Of a stretch of 33,691 nt of DNA, positions 24,799 to 31,792 are shown in pieces. Each line of letters opens with the position of its first letter. Position 1 is the stretch's first letter. The DNA is from Planctomycetota bacterium (lineage in GTDB: Bacteria; Planctomycetota; Phycisphaerae; SM23-33), in contig JAKPKY010000223.1 in assembly GCA_029553505.1 (NCBI GenBank), forward strand, positions 1 through 33,691, in the 5' to 3' direction. The notes beneath the pieces are model-generated. The model was not told where the DNA came from. It ran no database searches and saw only the letters and a program-made list of their open reading frames with translations. A program made the position numbers and the translations under genes.

Positions 24799-24875
24799 GG
24801 GTGCCACCCTCAAGCGTTGTGTGCTTGAGGGTGTCTTCCGCACGGCCAAGCAAACAGCGCTTGGCCGTGGCACCC
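24799..24875. repeat. Double-hairpin element with GGGTGCCAC/GTGGCACCC ends, copy 1
   Basis: 77 bp. Hairpin 1: CACCCTCAAGC-GTTGTGT-GCTTGAGGGTG (11 bp, perfect). Joining sequence TCTTCCG. Hairpin 2: CACGGCCAAGC-AAACAGC-GCTTGGCCGTG (11 bp, perfect). Outer ends GGGTGCCAC and GTGGCACCC are complementary. Another palindrome with GTGGTT and AACCAC ends lies just upstream at 24769-24787. Copies 2 and 3 are at 33049 and 33423. Confidence 0.8.
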
Positions 24876-24912
24876 AAACAAGCGGTCGCGGAGACCGGCT
24901 ACCGGCTACGAA

Positions 24913-25449
24913 TTACTGCGGCTGGGTCGCGGGGGCGTCGTCTTCGAGCTGGAGCTTTCCGGTGCGGATGAGTTCGTCGCGGCGCTCGACGAGCGCCTTG
25001 GCCCGCTGCTCGGGGGTCATGGCCTTGAGCTGCTCGCGCTGGGCGTCGGTGAAGCTGGCCAGCACGACCTTCAGCCAGCGGGCGCGCTGGCGGTAGTCGG
25101 CCCGCTGCTCGGCCGACGCGGCGATGAGCTTGTCGAGCTTCTCGATCATCTCGCGCTGCTGCTCGGGGCTCTCGCGCAGGAAGGCGACGTACTCGCGCCG
25201 GTAGCGGTCGCGCTGGTCGGGGGAGAGGCTTTCCCACTCGTGGCGGTTGTGGTTGAGCGCGGCCGCGAGCGTCACGCCGCTGTTGGCGCGAAGCAGGCGC
25301 ATTTTCAGGTCGAGTTGCCGCGCGACGCTGCCTGCCGGCGCCCGCAGGGACAGGCGGGCCTCGTCGTCGCTCTGCGCGGCGGCGGCAGCCGTCATCGCCG
25401 CCAGCACGCACGCGCTCAGGAAATATCGAATCGTCGCGTTCATCGTCAT
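24913..25449 (-). CDS. Small secreted DUF3106-like protein
   Basis: 178 residues with a signal peptide (MTMNATIRYFLSACVLAAMTAAAAAQ). The mature part is highly charged and helical, with repeated WxxLSPxQR-like units: HEWESLSPDQRDRYRREY, ESPEQQREMIEKLDKL, ASFTDAQREQLKAMTPEQR. This resembles DUF3106 and, more loosely, Spy-like periplasmic proteins. The start ATG overlaps the stop of the anti-sigma gene as ATGA, so the two are translationally coupled and it is part of a sigma/anti-sigma unit. An alternative ATG lies two codons in. Function unknown; a target or sensor of envelope stress is an inference from context. Confidence 0.7.
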   Translation of the reverse strand: MTMNATIRYFLSACVLAAMTAAAAAQSDDEARLSLRAPAGSVARQLDLKMRLLRANSGVTLAAALNHNRHEWESLSPDQRDRYRREYVAFLRESPEQQREMIEKLDKLIAASAEQRADYRQRARWLKVVLASFTDAQREQLKAMTPEQRAKALVERRDELIRTGKLQLEDDAPATQPQ

Positions 25450-25994
25450 GAGCCTTGCCCGGGGCGGGCCTTGTCCACCCGCCCGATGGCCTCGAGGGTT
25501 TCCACGTCCACCAGCCCGTCGCTCTTGGCGAGCACCTCGCAGACCTCGTAGTTGCGGAAGAATTCCATGTTGGAGACGACGAATCGGTCGGTCTCGTCCA
25601 AGCCGCGGAGGGGTTCTCCCGCGGCGATCGGGGCCTGCCCGCCGTCGCGGCTGGGCGGCGGGGTCGGGCGGTCGTTCCAGAGCATCACGGCCAGCGCCAC
25701 CGCCGCCGCTGCCGCCAGGGGAACCGCGACGCGCATCCAGCGAAGCCGGATCGTTCGGTGGGCCGAAACGCCCCGCGCCCGCGCCACGATCCGCGCGGGC
25801 AGATCGTCGGGAACCGGGGGCGCCTCGCAGGCTGTCAGAAGCTCGTCGAGGCGGCGCTGCTCGCGGGCGGCCTGCGCCCAGGCGGGATTCTCCCGCACGA
25901 GGCGCTCCACCTCCCGGGCGCGCGCCTCGGGCAGTTCGCCGTCCAGCCAGGCGACGAGGTCTTCGAAATCCGATGGTTCAAGCATCCCGTTCAT
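25446..25994 (-). CDS. Probable membrane-anchored anti-sigma factor
   Basis: 182 residues. The N-terminal part (DFEDLVAWLDGELPEARAREVERLVRENP) is the helical anti-sigma domain common beside ECF sigma genes, here without the HxxxCxxC zinc motif. One membrane helix, about 87-104 (RVAVPLAAAAAVALAVMLW), is followed by a periplasmic domain with MEFFRNYEVCEVL. It sits downstream of an ECF sigma gene with a 271-bp gap and is coupled to the DUF3106-like gene. Start ATG 25994 is taken; ATG 25985 is also possible. Confidence 0.78.
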   Translation of the reverse strand: MNGMLEPSDFEDLVAWLDGELPEARAREVERLVRENPAWAQAAREQRRLDELLTACEAPPVPDDLPARIVARARGVSAHRTIRLRWMRVAVPLAAAAAVALAVMLWNDRPTPPPSRDGGQAPIAAGEPLRGLDETDRFVVSNMEFFRNYEVCEVLAKSDGLVDVETLEAIGRVDKARPGQGS

Positions 25995-26185
25995 AGTTCG
26001 TCACAATCACGCCTGTCATTCCAGTGTATCCGAGGCCGTCTGGGGTCTGGGCAGTTGCCCCCCGCTGCGACCGGCCGGATCTTTCAGGACGTGCCTGGGG
26101 GCGGACCTGCATCTCCGCCCCGCCAATGACTCTAACCCGCTCGGGGGCACAAGGATTCGCCCCAAATACGGAAAAATTTACGTTC

Positions 26186-26269
26186 GTATCCCGGAACAAA
26201 GGAACCAGGAACCAGGAAAACAAAAGCCTCCGTGCGGACCGGGTTCCTTGTTCCCTTGTTCCCGGTTAC
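26186..26269. repeat. GGAAC/GTTCC hairpin element at the end of the sigma gene
   Basis: Left arm 26186-26216 (GTATCCCGGAACAAAGGAAC and on), loop with CAAAAGCCTCCGTGCGGACC, right arm 26241-26269. The right arm includes the TAA stop codon of the sigma gene. The remaining bases between here and the anti-sigma start (25995-26185) show nothing recognisable. Confidence 0.7.
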
Positions 26270-26823
26270 TTGTGTTCAATGTATTTCTCCAGCGAAACGC
26301 GGAGGTTTTCGCGCGCCCGGCTGAGAAGGCTCTTGACGGCCATCACCGTGCAATCCAGCACCTCGGCGATGTCCTCGTAGCTCTTGTCCTCGTACTTGTT
26401 CAGGACGATGGCGATCTTCTGGTTCTCGGGCAACTCGGCGACGGCGCGGGCGACCTGCGCCTGCAGTTCGTCGTCCGCCAGGCGCTGGTGGGGGGCGTGG
26501 GTCTTGTCGTCGCGGACGTCGGCGAAGAACGTTTCCCCGTCGCGGGTGTCGCTGACTTCCAGGGGCACGGCGTGTCCCTTGCGGCGGGTTCGCAGGACGT
26601 TGAACGCGAGGTTCGCCACGATGCGGTACATCCAGGTGCTGAACTTGGCGGCGGGCTGGTACCTGCCGGCCGTGCGGTAGATGCGGAGAAAGACCTCCTG
26701 GGTCAGGTCGTCGACGGCTTGCGGGTCGCCCAGGAAGCGAAAGACCAGCCCGTGAACTTTTGGGGTATTCCGCTGGACGAGTTCGGCGAAGGCGCCGTCG
26801 TCGCCGTCGCGCAGGCGAAGCAT
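26266..26823 (-). CDS. ECF-type RNA polymerase sigma factor
   Basis: 185 residues as given from ATG 26823. Region 2: AFAELVQRNTPKVHGLVFRFLGDPQAVDDLTQEVFLRIYR and AKFSTWMYRIVANLAFNVLR. Region 4: AVAELPENQKIAIVLNKYEDKSYEDIAEVLDCTVMAVKSLLSRARENLR, the complete helix-turn-helix. The ATG lies very close to region 2, and the reading frame stays open upstream with an ECF-like sequence (ARQDEDVRL) but no ATG, GTG or TTG; the only start-like codon is CTG 26913, with AAGGA 4 bases upstream. The true start is therefore uncertain. It is followed by its likely anti-sigma factor. Confidence 0.92.
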   Translation of the reverse strand: MLRLRDGDDGAFAELVQRNTPKVHGLVFRFLGDPQAVDDLTQEVFLRIYRTAGRYQPAAKFSTWMYRIVANLAFNVLRTRRKGHAVPLEVSDTRDGETFFADVRDDKTHAPHQRLADDELQAQVARAVAELPENQKIAIVLNKYEDKSYEDIAEVLDCTVMAVKSLLSRARENLRVSLEKYIEHK

Positions 26824-26964
26824 GAGCCGGACGTCCTCGTCCTGGCGCGCCCAGGACGTCTCAGCCGGTTCGACGGGCTCGGGATGGTTCTTTCCGCGGC
26901 GGGCGATAGTCAGGCGTCCTTGAAACGGTTCTCCAACTCATGCGATATCCGGCGAATCCGAACG

Positions 26965-27105
26965 GAAGAGAGCGGGATTTCAGGATTCCGGAGATTTCCG
27001 GGAGTATGACACAAAGTCCGTCGGAAATCCCGACGGAACGTCCGATTTCGGTTCCGGGAACATTTGGGGAATCCCTGAAATCCGTGGAATCCCGCTCTGA
27101 TTTCC
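26965..27105. repeat. Solo copy of the AGAGCGGGATT inverted-repeat element
   Basis: Left arm 26965-27003 begins GAAGAGAGCGGGATTTCAGG; the right arm 27066-27105 is its imperfect complement ending GGAATCCCGCTCTGATTTCC. These are the same arm sequences that flank the GxxExxY gene at 3721-4213. The centre holds only a small stem, CCGTCGG-AAATC-CCGACGG. It fills most of the 333-bp space between the rlmN and sigma genes, where no gene is seen. Confidence 0.7.
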
Positions 27106-27156
27106 TGTCCTGACATCGCGACGCGCCGGAGGAGGAACGGATTTTCCCATTTGGTT

Positions 27157-28170
27157 TTAAGCCTGCGGTTCGGTTCGTTGGCGGAGCTGTCCGCAGGCGG
27201 CGTCGGCGTCGGCGCCGCGCGACCGGCGGACGTGGACGTTGATCCCGCGCCGCGCCAGCCGCTCGGCGAAGGCCCGGACCGCCCGGCCCGACGGGCTGCG
27301 GAACGGCAGCGACGGGACCGGATTGTACCGGATCAGGTTCACGTTGCAACGCAGGCGGCCGGCGATCTTCGCCAGCGCCTCGGCGCAGACGGGCGTGTCG
27401 TTCACGTCGCCCAGCAGCACGTACTCCAGCGTGACCTCGCGCCCGCGCGCGTCGTAGAACTCCTGGGCGGCCGAGAGAATCCGTTCGAGGGGGACCTTGG
27501 CGGCGGCGGGGATCAGCTCCCGGCGGAGCGCGTCGTTGGGCGCGTGCAGGCTGATGGCCAGCGTGATGGGCAGGTTCTCCTTCGCCAGCCGGCGGATGGG
27601 CCCGGGCAGGCCCACCGTCGAAACCGTCACGCGGCGGGCGCTGAGGCCGAACCGCGCGGGGTCCGTCAGGGCCCGGACGGCGGCGACCGTCGCGTCGTAG
27701 TTCGCCAGCGGCTCGCCCATGCCCATGAAGACCGCGTGCGTGACCTTGCGCCCGCAGGCGGACTGGAGGTGCAGCACCTGCTCGAGAATTTCCCCGGCCG
27801 AGAGGTTCCGCCGCAGCCCGCCCAGTCCCGTGGCGCAGAACGCGCAGCCCATGGCGCAGCCGGCCTGGGTGGACAGGCAGACCGTCGCGAACCGCTCCGT
27901 GGGAATCAGCACGCACTCGATCCGCTCGCCGTCGCTCAATTCCAGCAGGAGTTTCACCGTTCCGTCGGCGCTGTCGGCGCGTCCGGCCAGCCGGCTGGTG
28001 AGGATCTCGAACCGCTCCGCCAGCGCCTTCGGCAGGTTGGTCATCGCCGCGGGGTCCGTCACGCCCTTGCGGTACACCCACTCCGCGAGCTGGCGCGCGC
28101 GGAAGGGCTTCTCGCCCGTCTCCGCGACGGCCGACGACAACTGCTCCAAGGTCATGTCCAGAAAAGCCAT
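27157..28170 (-). CDS. rlmN: Dual-specificity 23S rRNA (A2503-C2)/tRNA (A37-C2) methyltransferase
   Basis: 337 residues. Radical-SAM enzyme that methylates C2 of A2503 in 23S rRNA and of A37 in some tRNAs. The iron-sulfur motif is CAMGCAFC; the cysteine in ATVCLSTQ and the one in ADAACGQL match the two conserved cysteines of the ping-pong mechanism (Cys118 and Cys355 of E. coli). Other blocks: FRARQLAEWVYRKG, HAVFMGMGEPLANYD, RRVTVSTVGLP, ISLHAPND and EYVLLGDVNDT. GAGAG is a plausible ribosome binding site. A GGAAC/GTTCC hairpin lies directly upstream. Confidence 0.96.
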   Translation of the reverse strand: MAFLDMTLEQLSSAVAETGEKPFRARQLAEWVYRKGVTDPAAMTNLPKALAERFEILTSRLAGRADSADGTVKLLLELSDGERIECVLIPTERFATVCLSTQAGCAMGCAFCATGLGGLRRNLSAGEILEQVLHLQSACGRKVTHAVFMGMGEPLANYDATVAAVRALTDPARFGLSARRVTVSTVGLPGPIRRLAKENLPITLAISLHAPNDALRRELIPAAAKVPLERILSAAQEFYDARGREVTLEYVLLGDVNDTPVCAEALAKIAGRLRCNVNLIRYNPVPSLPFRSPSGRAVRAFAERLARRGINVHVRRSRGADADAACGQLRQRTEPQA

Positions 28171-28183
28171 GATTCTCTCTAAA

Positions 28184-28266
28184 GGGAACCGGGAACTAAG
28201 GAACGAGGAACCCGGAAAAAGACTCTGCGCGGGCCTGGTTCCTTGTTCCTCAGTTCCGGGATACTT
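28184..28266. repeat. GGAAC/GTTCC hairpin element upstream of rlmN
   Basis: Left arm 28184-28216 (GGGAACCGGGAACTAAGGAA and on) and right arm 28237-28266 (GGTTCCTTGTTCCTCAGTTC and on). The right arm is nearly identical to the stretch at 20242-20271, including GGATACTT. The element fills the gap between rlmN and the next gene. Confidence 0.72.
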
Positions 28267-28268
28267 TT

Positions 28269-28766
28269 TCAGTCCTGTCCGCTTCGGCCTTTCCCCTTCG
28301 GCCTTTCCCCTCTGCCTTTGGCCCGCAGCAGCGTATCCAGTTCGTCGGCGGCGAGGAAGGCCTCGAACTGCTCGACGGTCTCGAAGATGCGGTCGCTGTA
28401 GGCGCGGATGACCCAGTTGGCCTTGAGCGGGGTGATGGCGAGCACGACGGCGCCGTTGCGGGCGGCCTCGTGCATCTCGACGGCAGTGCCCATCGACGCG
28501 CTGGGCACGTACGCCACGAGCACGTCGCAGGCGGCGGCCCGGCGGTTGCCCTCGGCGAAGACCTCGCGGATTCTCGGCAGCTCGTAGGTGATGCTCTCGG
28601 GGTGCTCGCTGTAGTGGCAGTAGACGTCGGCCCGCGGCGCGTGGCGGGCCAGGGCCTCGCGGATCGGTCCGCGCCAGTCCTGCGCGTGGATGGCGGGCTC
28701 GACCTTCGAGCCCTGGATGATCCCGGCCAGGAACACGTTCACTCGTTTTGTCTCGCGAGGGGTCAT
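28269..28766 (-). CDS. Nucleoside 2-deoxyribosyltransferase-like protein
   Basis: 165 residues from ATG 28766 (MTPRETKRVNVFLAGIIQG); ATG 28805 overlaps the stop of the M48 gene and would add 13 residues. The Rossmann-like start VFLAGIIQGSK, the later CDVLVAYVPSASMGTAVEMHEA with a glutamate where the family nucleophile lies, and GAVVLAITPL are the pattern of the nucleoside 2-deoxyribosyltransferase fold. Substrate unknown; it could also be a related hydrolase or TIR-like fold. The C-terminal basic tail (KGRGERPKGKGRSGQD) is encoded by a 24-nt repeat also found at 15837, so the end of the gene has probably been reshaped by that repeat. Confidence 0.6.
   Translation of the reverse strand: MTPRETKRVNVFLAGIIQGSKVEPAIHAQDWRGPIREALARHAPRADVYCHYSEHPESITYELPRIREVFAEGNRRAAACDVLVAYVPSASMGTAVEMHEAARNGAVVLAITPLKANWVIRAYSDRIFETVEQFEAFLAADELDTLLRAKGRGERPKGKGRSGQD
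28288..28311. repeat. 24-nt pyrimidine repeat, copy 2
   Basis: Identical to 15837-15860; preceded by another GGCC-containing partial unit. It lies inside the C-terminal codons of the deoxyribosyltransferase-like gene. Confidence 0.6.
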
Positions 28767-28801
28767 GGGTCGCTCACTGCCGCGCCGTGCGGGAAAGCCC
28801 A

Positions 28802-29902
28802 TCATACCGCATCGCCGGGGGCGGTGTCATGCCCTGCCGCAAGCGCTTCGACTTCCGCCAACGAAGGGTGAGTCTCGTAGAGGAGCTTTTCGAGCGGCCC
28901 GGCCGGGGCGGGCGAGGACAGGTTCGCGCCGGCGAGTTTTCGCACGGCCGAACGGAACGCGCGCGGATCGCCCGTGGCGTCCAGGGCCCACCGGTACGCC
29001 TGGCGCTCCTGCGCGCGGCTCAGCCAGAGGCGCAGCGGGTGGGCGGCCGCGCCGCCCAGCCAGAGCGCCGCCAGGATCGGCGCGAAAGCCCGCTCGGGTC
29101 GCAGCGACCATTCGCCGGCGGGGTCGAGCGCGCTCGCGGCCGCGCCGGCCAGCAGCAGCGCCAGCGCGTATCCCGCCAGCAGCGGCAGGGCGTCCCACGC
29201 CGCGTGGCGCAGACGCAGGTGCGCCAGCTCGTGGGCGAAGCACGCCCGCAACTCGGCCGGGTCGAGTCGCGCGGGCAGGTCGCGCCCGAGCAGGACGGTC
29301 GGCTTGCCTGCGAGGCGATACGCCAGCGCGAACATCTCGCCGCGCTCGTCGGGCGGCAGGAGCCGCAGCCGCAGACCGGGCAGCCCGAACTGCGCCGCCA
29401 TCGCGCGGATGGCGTCGAACGGTTCTCCGGCCGGCGCATCCGCCGCCAGTGCGTCGAGTTGGCGCAGCGAGCCGCGCGCGGGCGCGATCAGCACGCCCGC
29501 AGCCGCGACCAGCAGCGCCGCCGCCAGCGCGCCCAGCGGCCAGGCCAGCGGCGGCGTCGCGAGCGCCATCAGCCCGACATACGCGCCGAGGATGAACAAC
29601 TGGAGCCCGACCAGCCGCCAAGCCAGCGAGAGGATCACGTCCATCGCGCCGGTTGCGCCGCGCCCGCACAGGCGACGGTCAATGTGATAGCGCAGCGGGA
29701 AGATCACCGCCGCGTATGCTACCAGGCATATCGGCAGCGCCGCCGTCGCGCGGATGCCCCATGTGCGATTCAGCCACGGAAATACAAAGTGTATCCACGC
29801 CGCCAGCAGGCCGATGGCGGCTGCGTCGGCCAGGTGCGCCGCCAGTTGCCATCGCGCCGCGCGGCGCGCGCCCGCGGACGGGGTGTCATGCCGATCCGTC
29901 AT
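28802..29902 (-). CDS. M48-type integral membrane metalloprotease
   Basis: 366 residues from ATG 29902; the frame stays open upstream for 94 codons but these are arginine-rich and overlap a hairpin. About four membrane helices at residues 20-160, then the zinc motif FAHELAHLRLRH (HExxH-type, HELAH), and two more helices (LPLLAGYALALLLAGAAASAL and FAPILAALWLGGAAAH), followed by AQERQAYRWALDATGD, where the third zinc ligand would be expected. This is the plan of HtpX/Ste24-like peptidases. It probably degrades or processes membrane proteins. Transcription may start near 30133 through a structured leader. The stop overlaps an upstream alternative start of the next gene. Confidence 0.82.
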   Translation of the reverse strand: MTDRHDTPSAGARRAARWQLAAHLADAAAIGLLAAWIHFVFPWLNRTWGIRATAALPICLVAYAAVIFPLRYHIDRRLCGRGATGAMDVILSLAWRLVGLQLFILGAYVGLMALATPPLAWPLGALAAALLVAAAGVLIAPARGSLRQLDALAADAPAGEPFDAIRAMAAQFGLPGLRLRLLPPDERGEMFALAYRLAGKPTVLLGRDLPARLDPAELRACFAHELAHLRLRHAAWDALPLLAGYALALLLAGAAASALDPAGEWSLRPERAFAPILAALWLGGAAAHPLRLWLSRAQERQAYRWALDATGDPRAFRSAVRKLAGANLSSPAPAGPLEKLLYETHPSLAEVEALAAGHDTAPGDAV

Positions 29903-29940
29903 GCGGCGGATTGTACGCTCACGCGCGGCGCGATGCGCGC

Positions 29941-30016
29941 AAAAAAGCAGCCGGCGGGAAGATGCGGTTTCCGGATGAGACTTTACCGAAACCCTCCGTC
30001 GCACACTTCCCGCCGG
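29941..30016 (-). terminator. Intrinsic terminator-like hairpin before the M48 gene
   Basis: An 11-bp perfect outer stem (CCGGCGGGAAG/CTTCCCGCCGG) with an inner 6-bp stem, then CTGC and six T in the minus direction. It would also stop read-through from lspA. Confidence 0.6.
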
Positions 30017-30133
30017 ACTGCCGCTGCTGCCAAGGCGAAGGTCCGCCGCATCCCGTTTGCGAGACGCCACCCTCCTTCTTGCACCGGCTGTGCCGTGGTG
30101 GGGTTTCCTGGCTGGCGAAATAATGCCGTGTGG
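29943..30133 (-). ncRNA. Candidate structured RNA or leader ending in a terminator
   Basis: On the minus strand a promoter-like pair (30168-30140) is followed by about 190 nt rich in stems: CAC-GGC-ACA-GCC-G-GUG inside CCACC/GGGUGG, UCUCG-CAAA-CGGGA, GGCG-GACCUU-CGCC, then a long final hairpin with outer stem CCGGCGGGAAG (30016-30006) and CTTCCCGCCGG (29961-29951) and inner GGTTTC/GAAACC. CTGCTTTTTT follows at once. It is either a small RNA or an attenuated 5' leader of the M48 gene, which starts 41 bases later. I recognise no known riboswitch class. Confidence 0.4.
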
Positions 30134-30139
30134 CGTAAG

Positions 30140-30168
30140 ATTATGCCAGACAAGGGAATGCGATGGAA
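30140..30168 (-). promoter_or_regulatory. Candidate promoter for the structured RNA/M48 gene
   Basis: Minus strand TTCCAT (30168-30163), a 17-base spacer and CATAAT (30145-30140). The space from here to the lspA stop (30255) shows nothing else recognisable. Confidence 0.4.
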
Positions 30169-30254
30169 ATTCCGAAAGAATCAACAGGGCAGGTGGGACA
30201 GGATTTGGCAGGCGGGTGGGGGATAATGCGCACTAATTCGGCGCGAGTGGGGAA

Positions 30255-30950
30255 TCAGTGCCCGCGCTGCTTGGCGGGCGTGATCGGATGCTTGCCGAAC
30301 CACCAGTACAGCACGAGCAGCGCCACGCCGACAACGAGCCAGATGTCGGCGACGTTGAAGATCCACGGGTAGTTCACCCCGCCGACCTCGATGCGGCTGC
30401 AATCTATAAAGTCCCGTACTTCCTTGGTGATAGGTTCCATGCCGGGCAGGGCCACGGCCGAGAACATGCGGTCGTAGAGGTTGCCGAGGGCTCCGGCCAG
30501 GATCATGGCCAGCGCCACATGGGCGGTCCGGGCGCGGGCGTCGGACGTTGCGAAAAAATACCCAACCAGGCCGATGGTCAGGACCGTGGCGATCAGAACC
30601 GACCACGGCGGCAGGTACCAGCCGAAGACGATGCCGCGGTTGGTGGAGAGCGTAAAGTCAATCCCCGGCGCGACTTGCTGCTGAATCTGCAACTGCCGCA
30701 GCGCGTCATGAGAGGTTAGATCCGCTCCATACATCTTGCGAAGCCGGTCGATGCGTTCCGGAATCGTCGGCTCGCGGAGCAGCGCCTCGAAGACGGCATG
30801 CTTGCTGGCCAGATCGGCCGCGAGGGCCGCGACGGTCACGACGAGAAACGTAGCGATGGCCGCCGGACGGCGGAAGGCACAGGGCTCTTGCGCAGGGGCT
30901 GGAGCAGGTTCTAAATCCTCTCCCGCCTTAGCTTTGTGTTGCGATGGCAA
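30255..30950 (-). CDS. lspA: Signal peptidase II (lipoprotein signal peptidase)
   Basis: 231 residues from a TTG start at 30950, 4 bp after the dksA-like stop, with AGGAATAGG upstream. Inner-membrane aspartyl protease that removes the signal peptide of lipidated prolipoproteins. Catalytic aspartates are in AGALGNLYDRMF and WIFNVADIWLVVG; the first helix has LAADLASKHAVF and the next block has TNRGIVFGW. Four membrane helices are seen. It is longer than E. coli LspA (164) by a cytoplasmic N-terminal segment of about 25 residues and a periplasmic insertion around residues 60-95. It probably serves the SpoIID-like lipoprotein among others. Confidence 0.95.
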   Translation of the reverse strand: MPSQHKAKAGEDLEPAPAPAQEPCAFRRPAAIATFLVVTVAALAADLASKHAVFEALLREPTIPERIDRLRKMYGADLTSHDALRQLQIQQQVAPGIDFTLSTNRGIVFGWYLPPWSVLIATVLTIGLVGYFFATSDARARTAHVALAMILAGALGNLYDRMFSAVALPGMEPITKEVRDFIDCSRIEVGGVNYPWIFNVADIWLVVGVALLVLYWWFGKHPITPAKQRGH

Positions 30951-30954
30951 GGGC

Positions 30955-31674
30955 CTATTCCTCGTCGTCGAGGAACTCCACTTCGCCCTCGGTTTCGCCT
31001 TCCGGGGCGCGGTCGTCGTCGGCTTCAGCGTCGTCTTCGTCGCCCTCGTCCTCGTCGAACGAATCGGGCTCTTCCTCGCCGGGGCGGACCAGGCCTTTCT
31101 CGATCATGCGGGCGTATTCGATGCAGTACTTCGCCCACGGCCGTGCGCGCAACCTCGCAATGCTGATGGGCTTGCCGGTCCCGACGCACACGCCGAACGT
31201 GCCCTGCTTGATCCGCGTCAGGGCCTCGTCGATCTCCTTGAGCAGCGACCGTTCGCTCTCCAGCAGGCCCAGAGTGAATTCCTGTTCGTAGTTGTCCGTG
31301 CCGATGTCGGCCGGGTGGGTCGGCATGTTGGACAGGTCGCCGCTGCCGTCCTGGCGGTTGGTCCGCAGCGCCTGCGCCTCGATGCCGTTCATGTCTCCGA
31401 CCAGGTCGCGCCGCTTGGCCAGCAGGAGCTTCTCGAACTCTTTCAACTGGGCCTTGGACAGGGGGGATTTCATCATAACGGAGGCACTTTTCGCGCTTTT
31501 TGCGCTCTTTTCCGCCTTGGTGGGTGACTTTTTAGAGGGTTTTTGCGCCGTCTTTTGGGCGGCTTTGCGCGGCGCCTTTTGCGAAGCCGACGCTTTGCTC
31601 GCGCGGGTCGGGGGGGGCTTCTTCGCCGTCTTGCTCCCGGCTACGGATTTCCGGGACGTTGCCTTTTTCGCCAC
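30955..31674 (-). CDS. DksA/TraR-like protein with lysine-rich N-terminal and acidic C-terminal tails
   Basis: 239 residues from GTG 31674, preceded by AGGTAGGA. Residues 1-65 are Lys/Ala/Ser-rich like the tail of histone H1 (KKATSRKS, KKPPPTR, KAEKSAKSAKSAS). The DksA-type coiled coil follows (LSKAQLKEFEKLLLAKRRDLVGD, and ERSLLKEIDEALTRIKQGTFG). The zinc finger reads GVCVGTGKPI and RPWAKYCIEY: one cysteine of each CxxC pair is replaced (Thr, Tyr), so zinc binding as in E. coli DksA is unlikely. The last 40 residues are mostly Asp/Glu. It may act on RNA polymerase or as a chromosomal protein. It heads an operon with lspA under a near-consensus promoter. Confidence 0.85.
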   Translation of the reverse strand: MAKKATSRKSVAGSKTAKKPPPTRASKASASQKAPRKAAQKTAQKPSKKSPTKAEKSAKSAKSASVMMKSPLSKAQLKEFEKLLLAKRRDLVGDMNGIEAQALRTNRQDGSGDLSNMPTHPADIGTDNYEQEFTLGLLESERSLLKEIDEALTRIKQGTFGVCVGTGKPISIARLRARPWAKYCIEYARMIEKGLVRPGEEEPDSFDEDEGDEDDAEADDDRAPEGETEGEVEFLDDEE

Positions 31675-31763
31675 GATGTTCCTACCTCTTTTTGTTATGC
31701 CGTGCGTGTTCACGGGCACTGGCAGGCGCCTGGCGCTCCGCGTACCCAGGGACAGAACGGGGC

Positions 31764-31792
31764 AGTATAGAAACTCGCGCCGCCGATGTCAA
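31764..31792 (-). promoter_or_regulatory. Near-consensus promoter for the dksA-like/lspA operon
   Basis: Minus strand TTGACA (31792-31787), a 17-base spacer and TATACT (31769-31764). This is the strongest promoter match in the window; the leader to the GTG start would be about 83 bases. Confidence 0.75.

Noticed and set aside
26861-28081. 406-codon minus-strand open frame overlapping rlmN
   Set aside because: It is a shifted frame of rlmN extended through the repeat element; rlmN itself has all family motifs.
29903-30184. N-terminal extension of the M48 protein upstream of ATG 29902
   Set aside because: The codons are Arg/Ser-rich, cross a terminator-like hairpin and have no family similarity.
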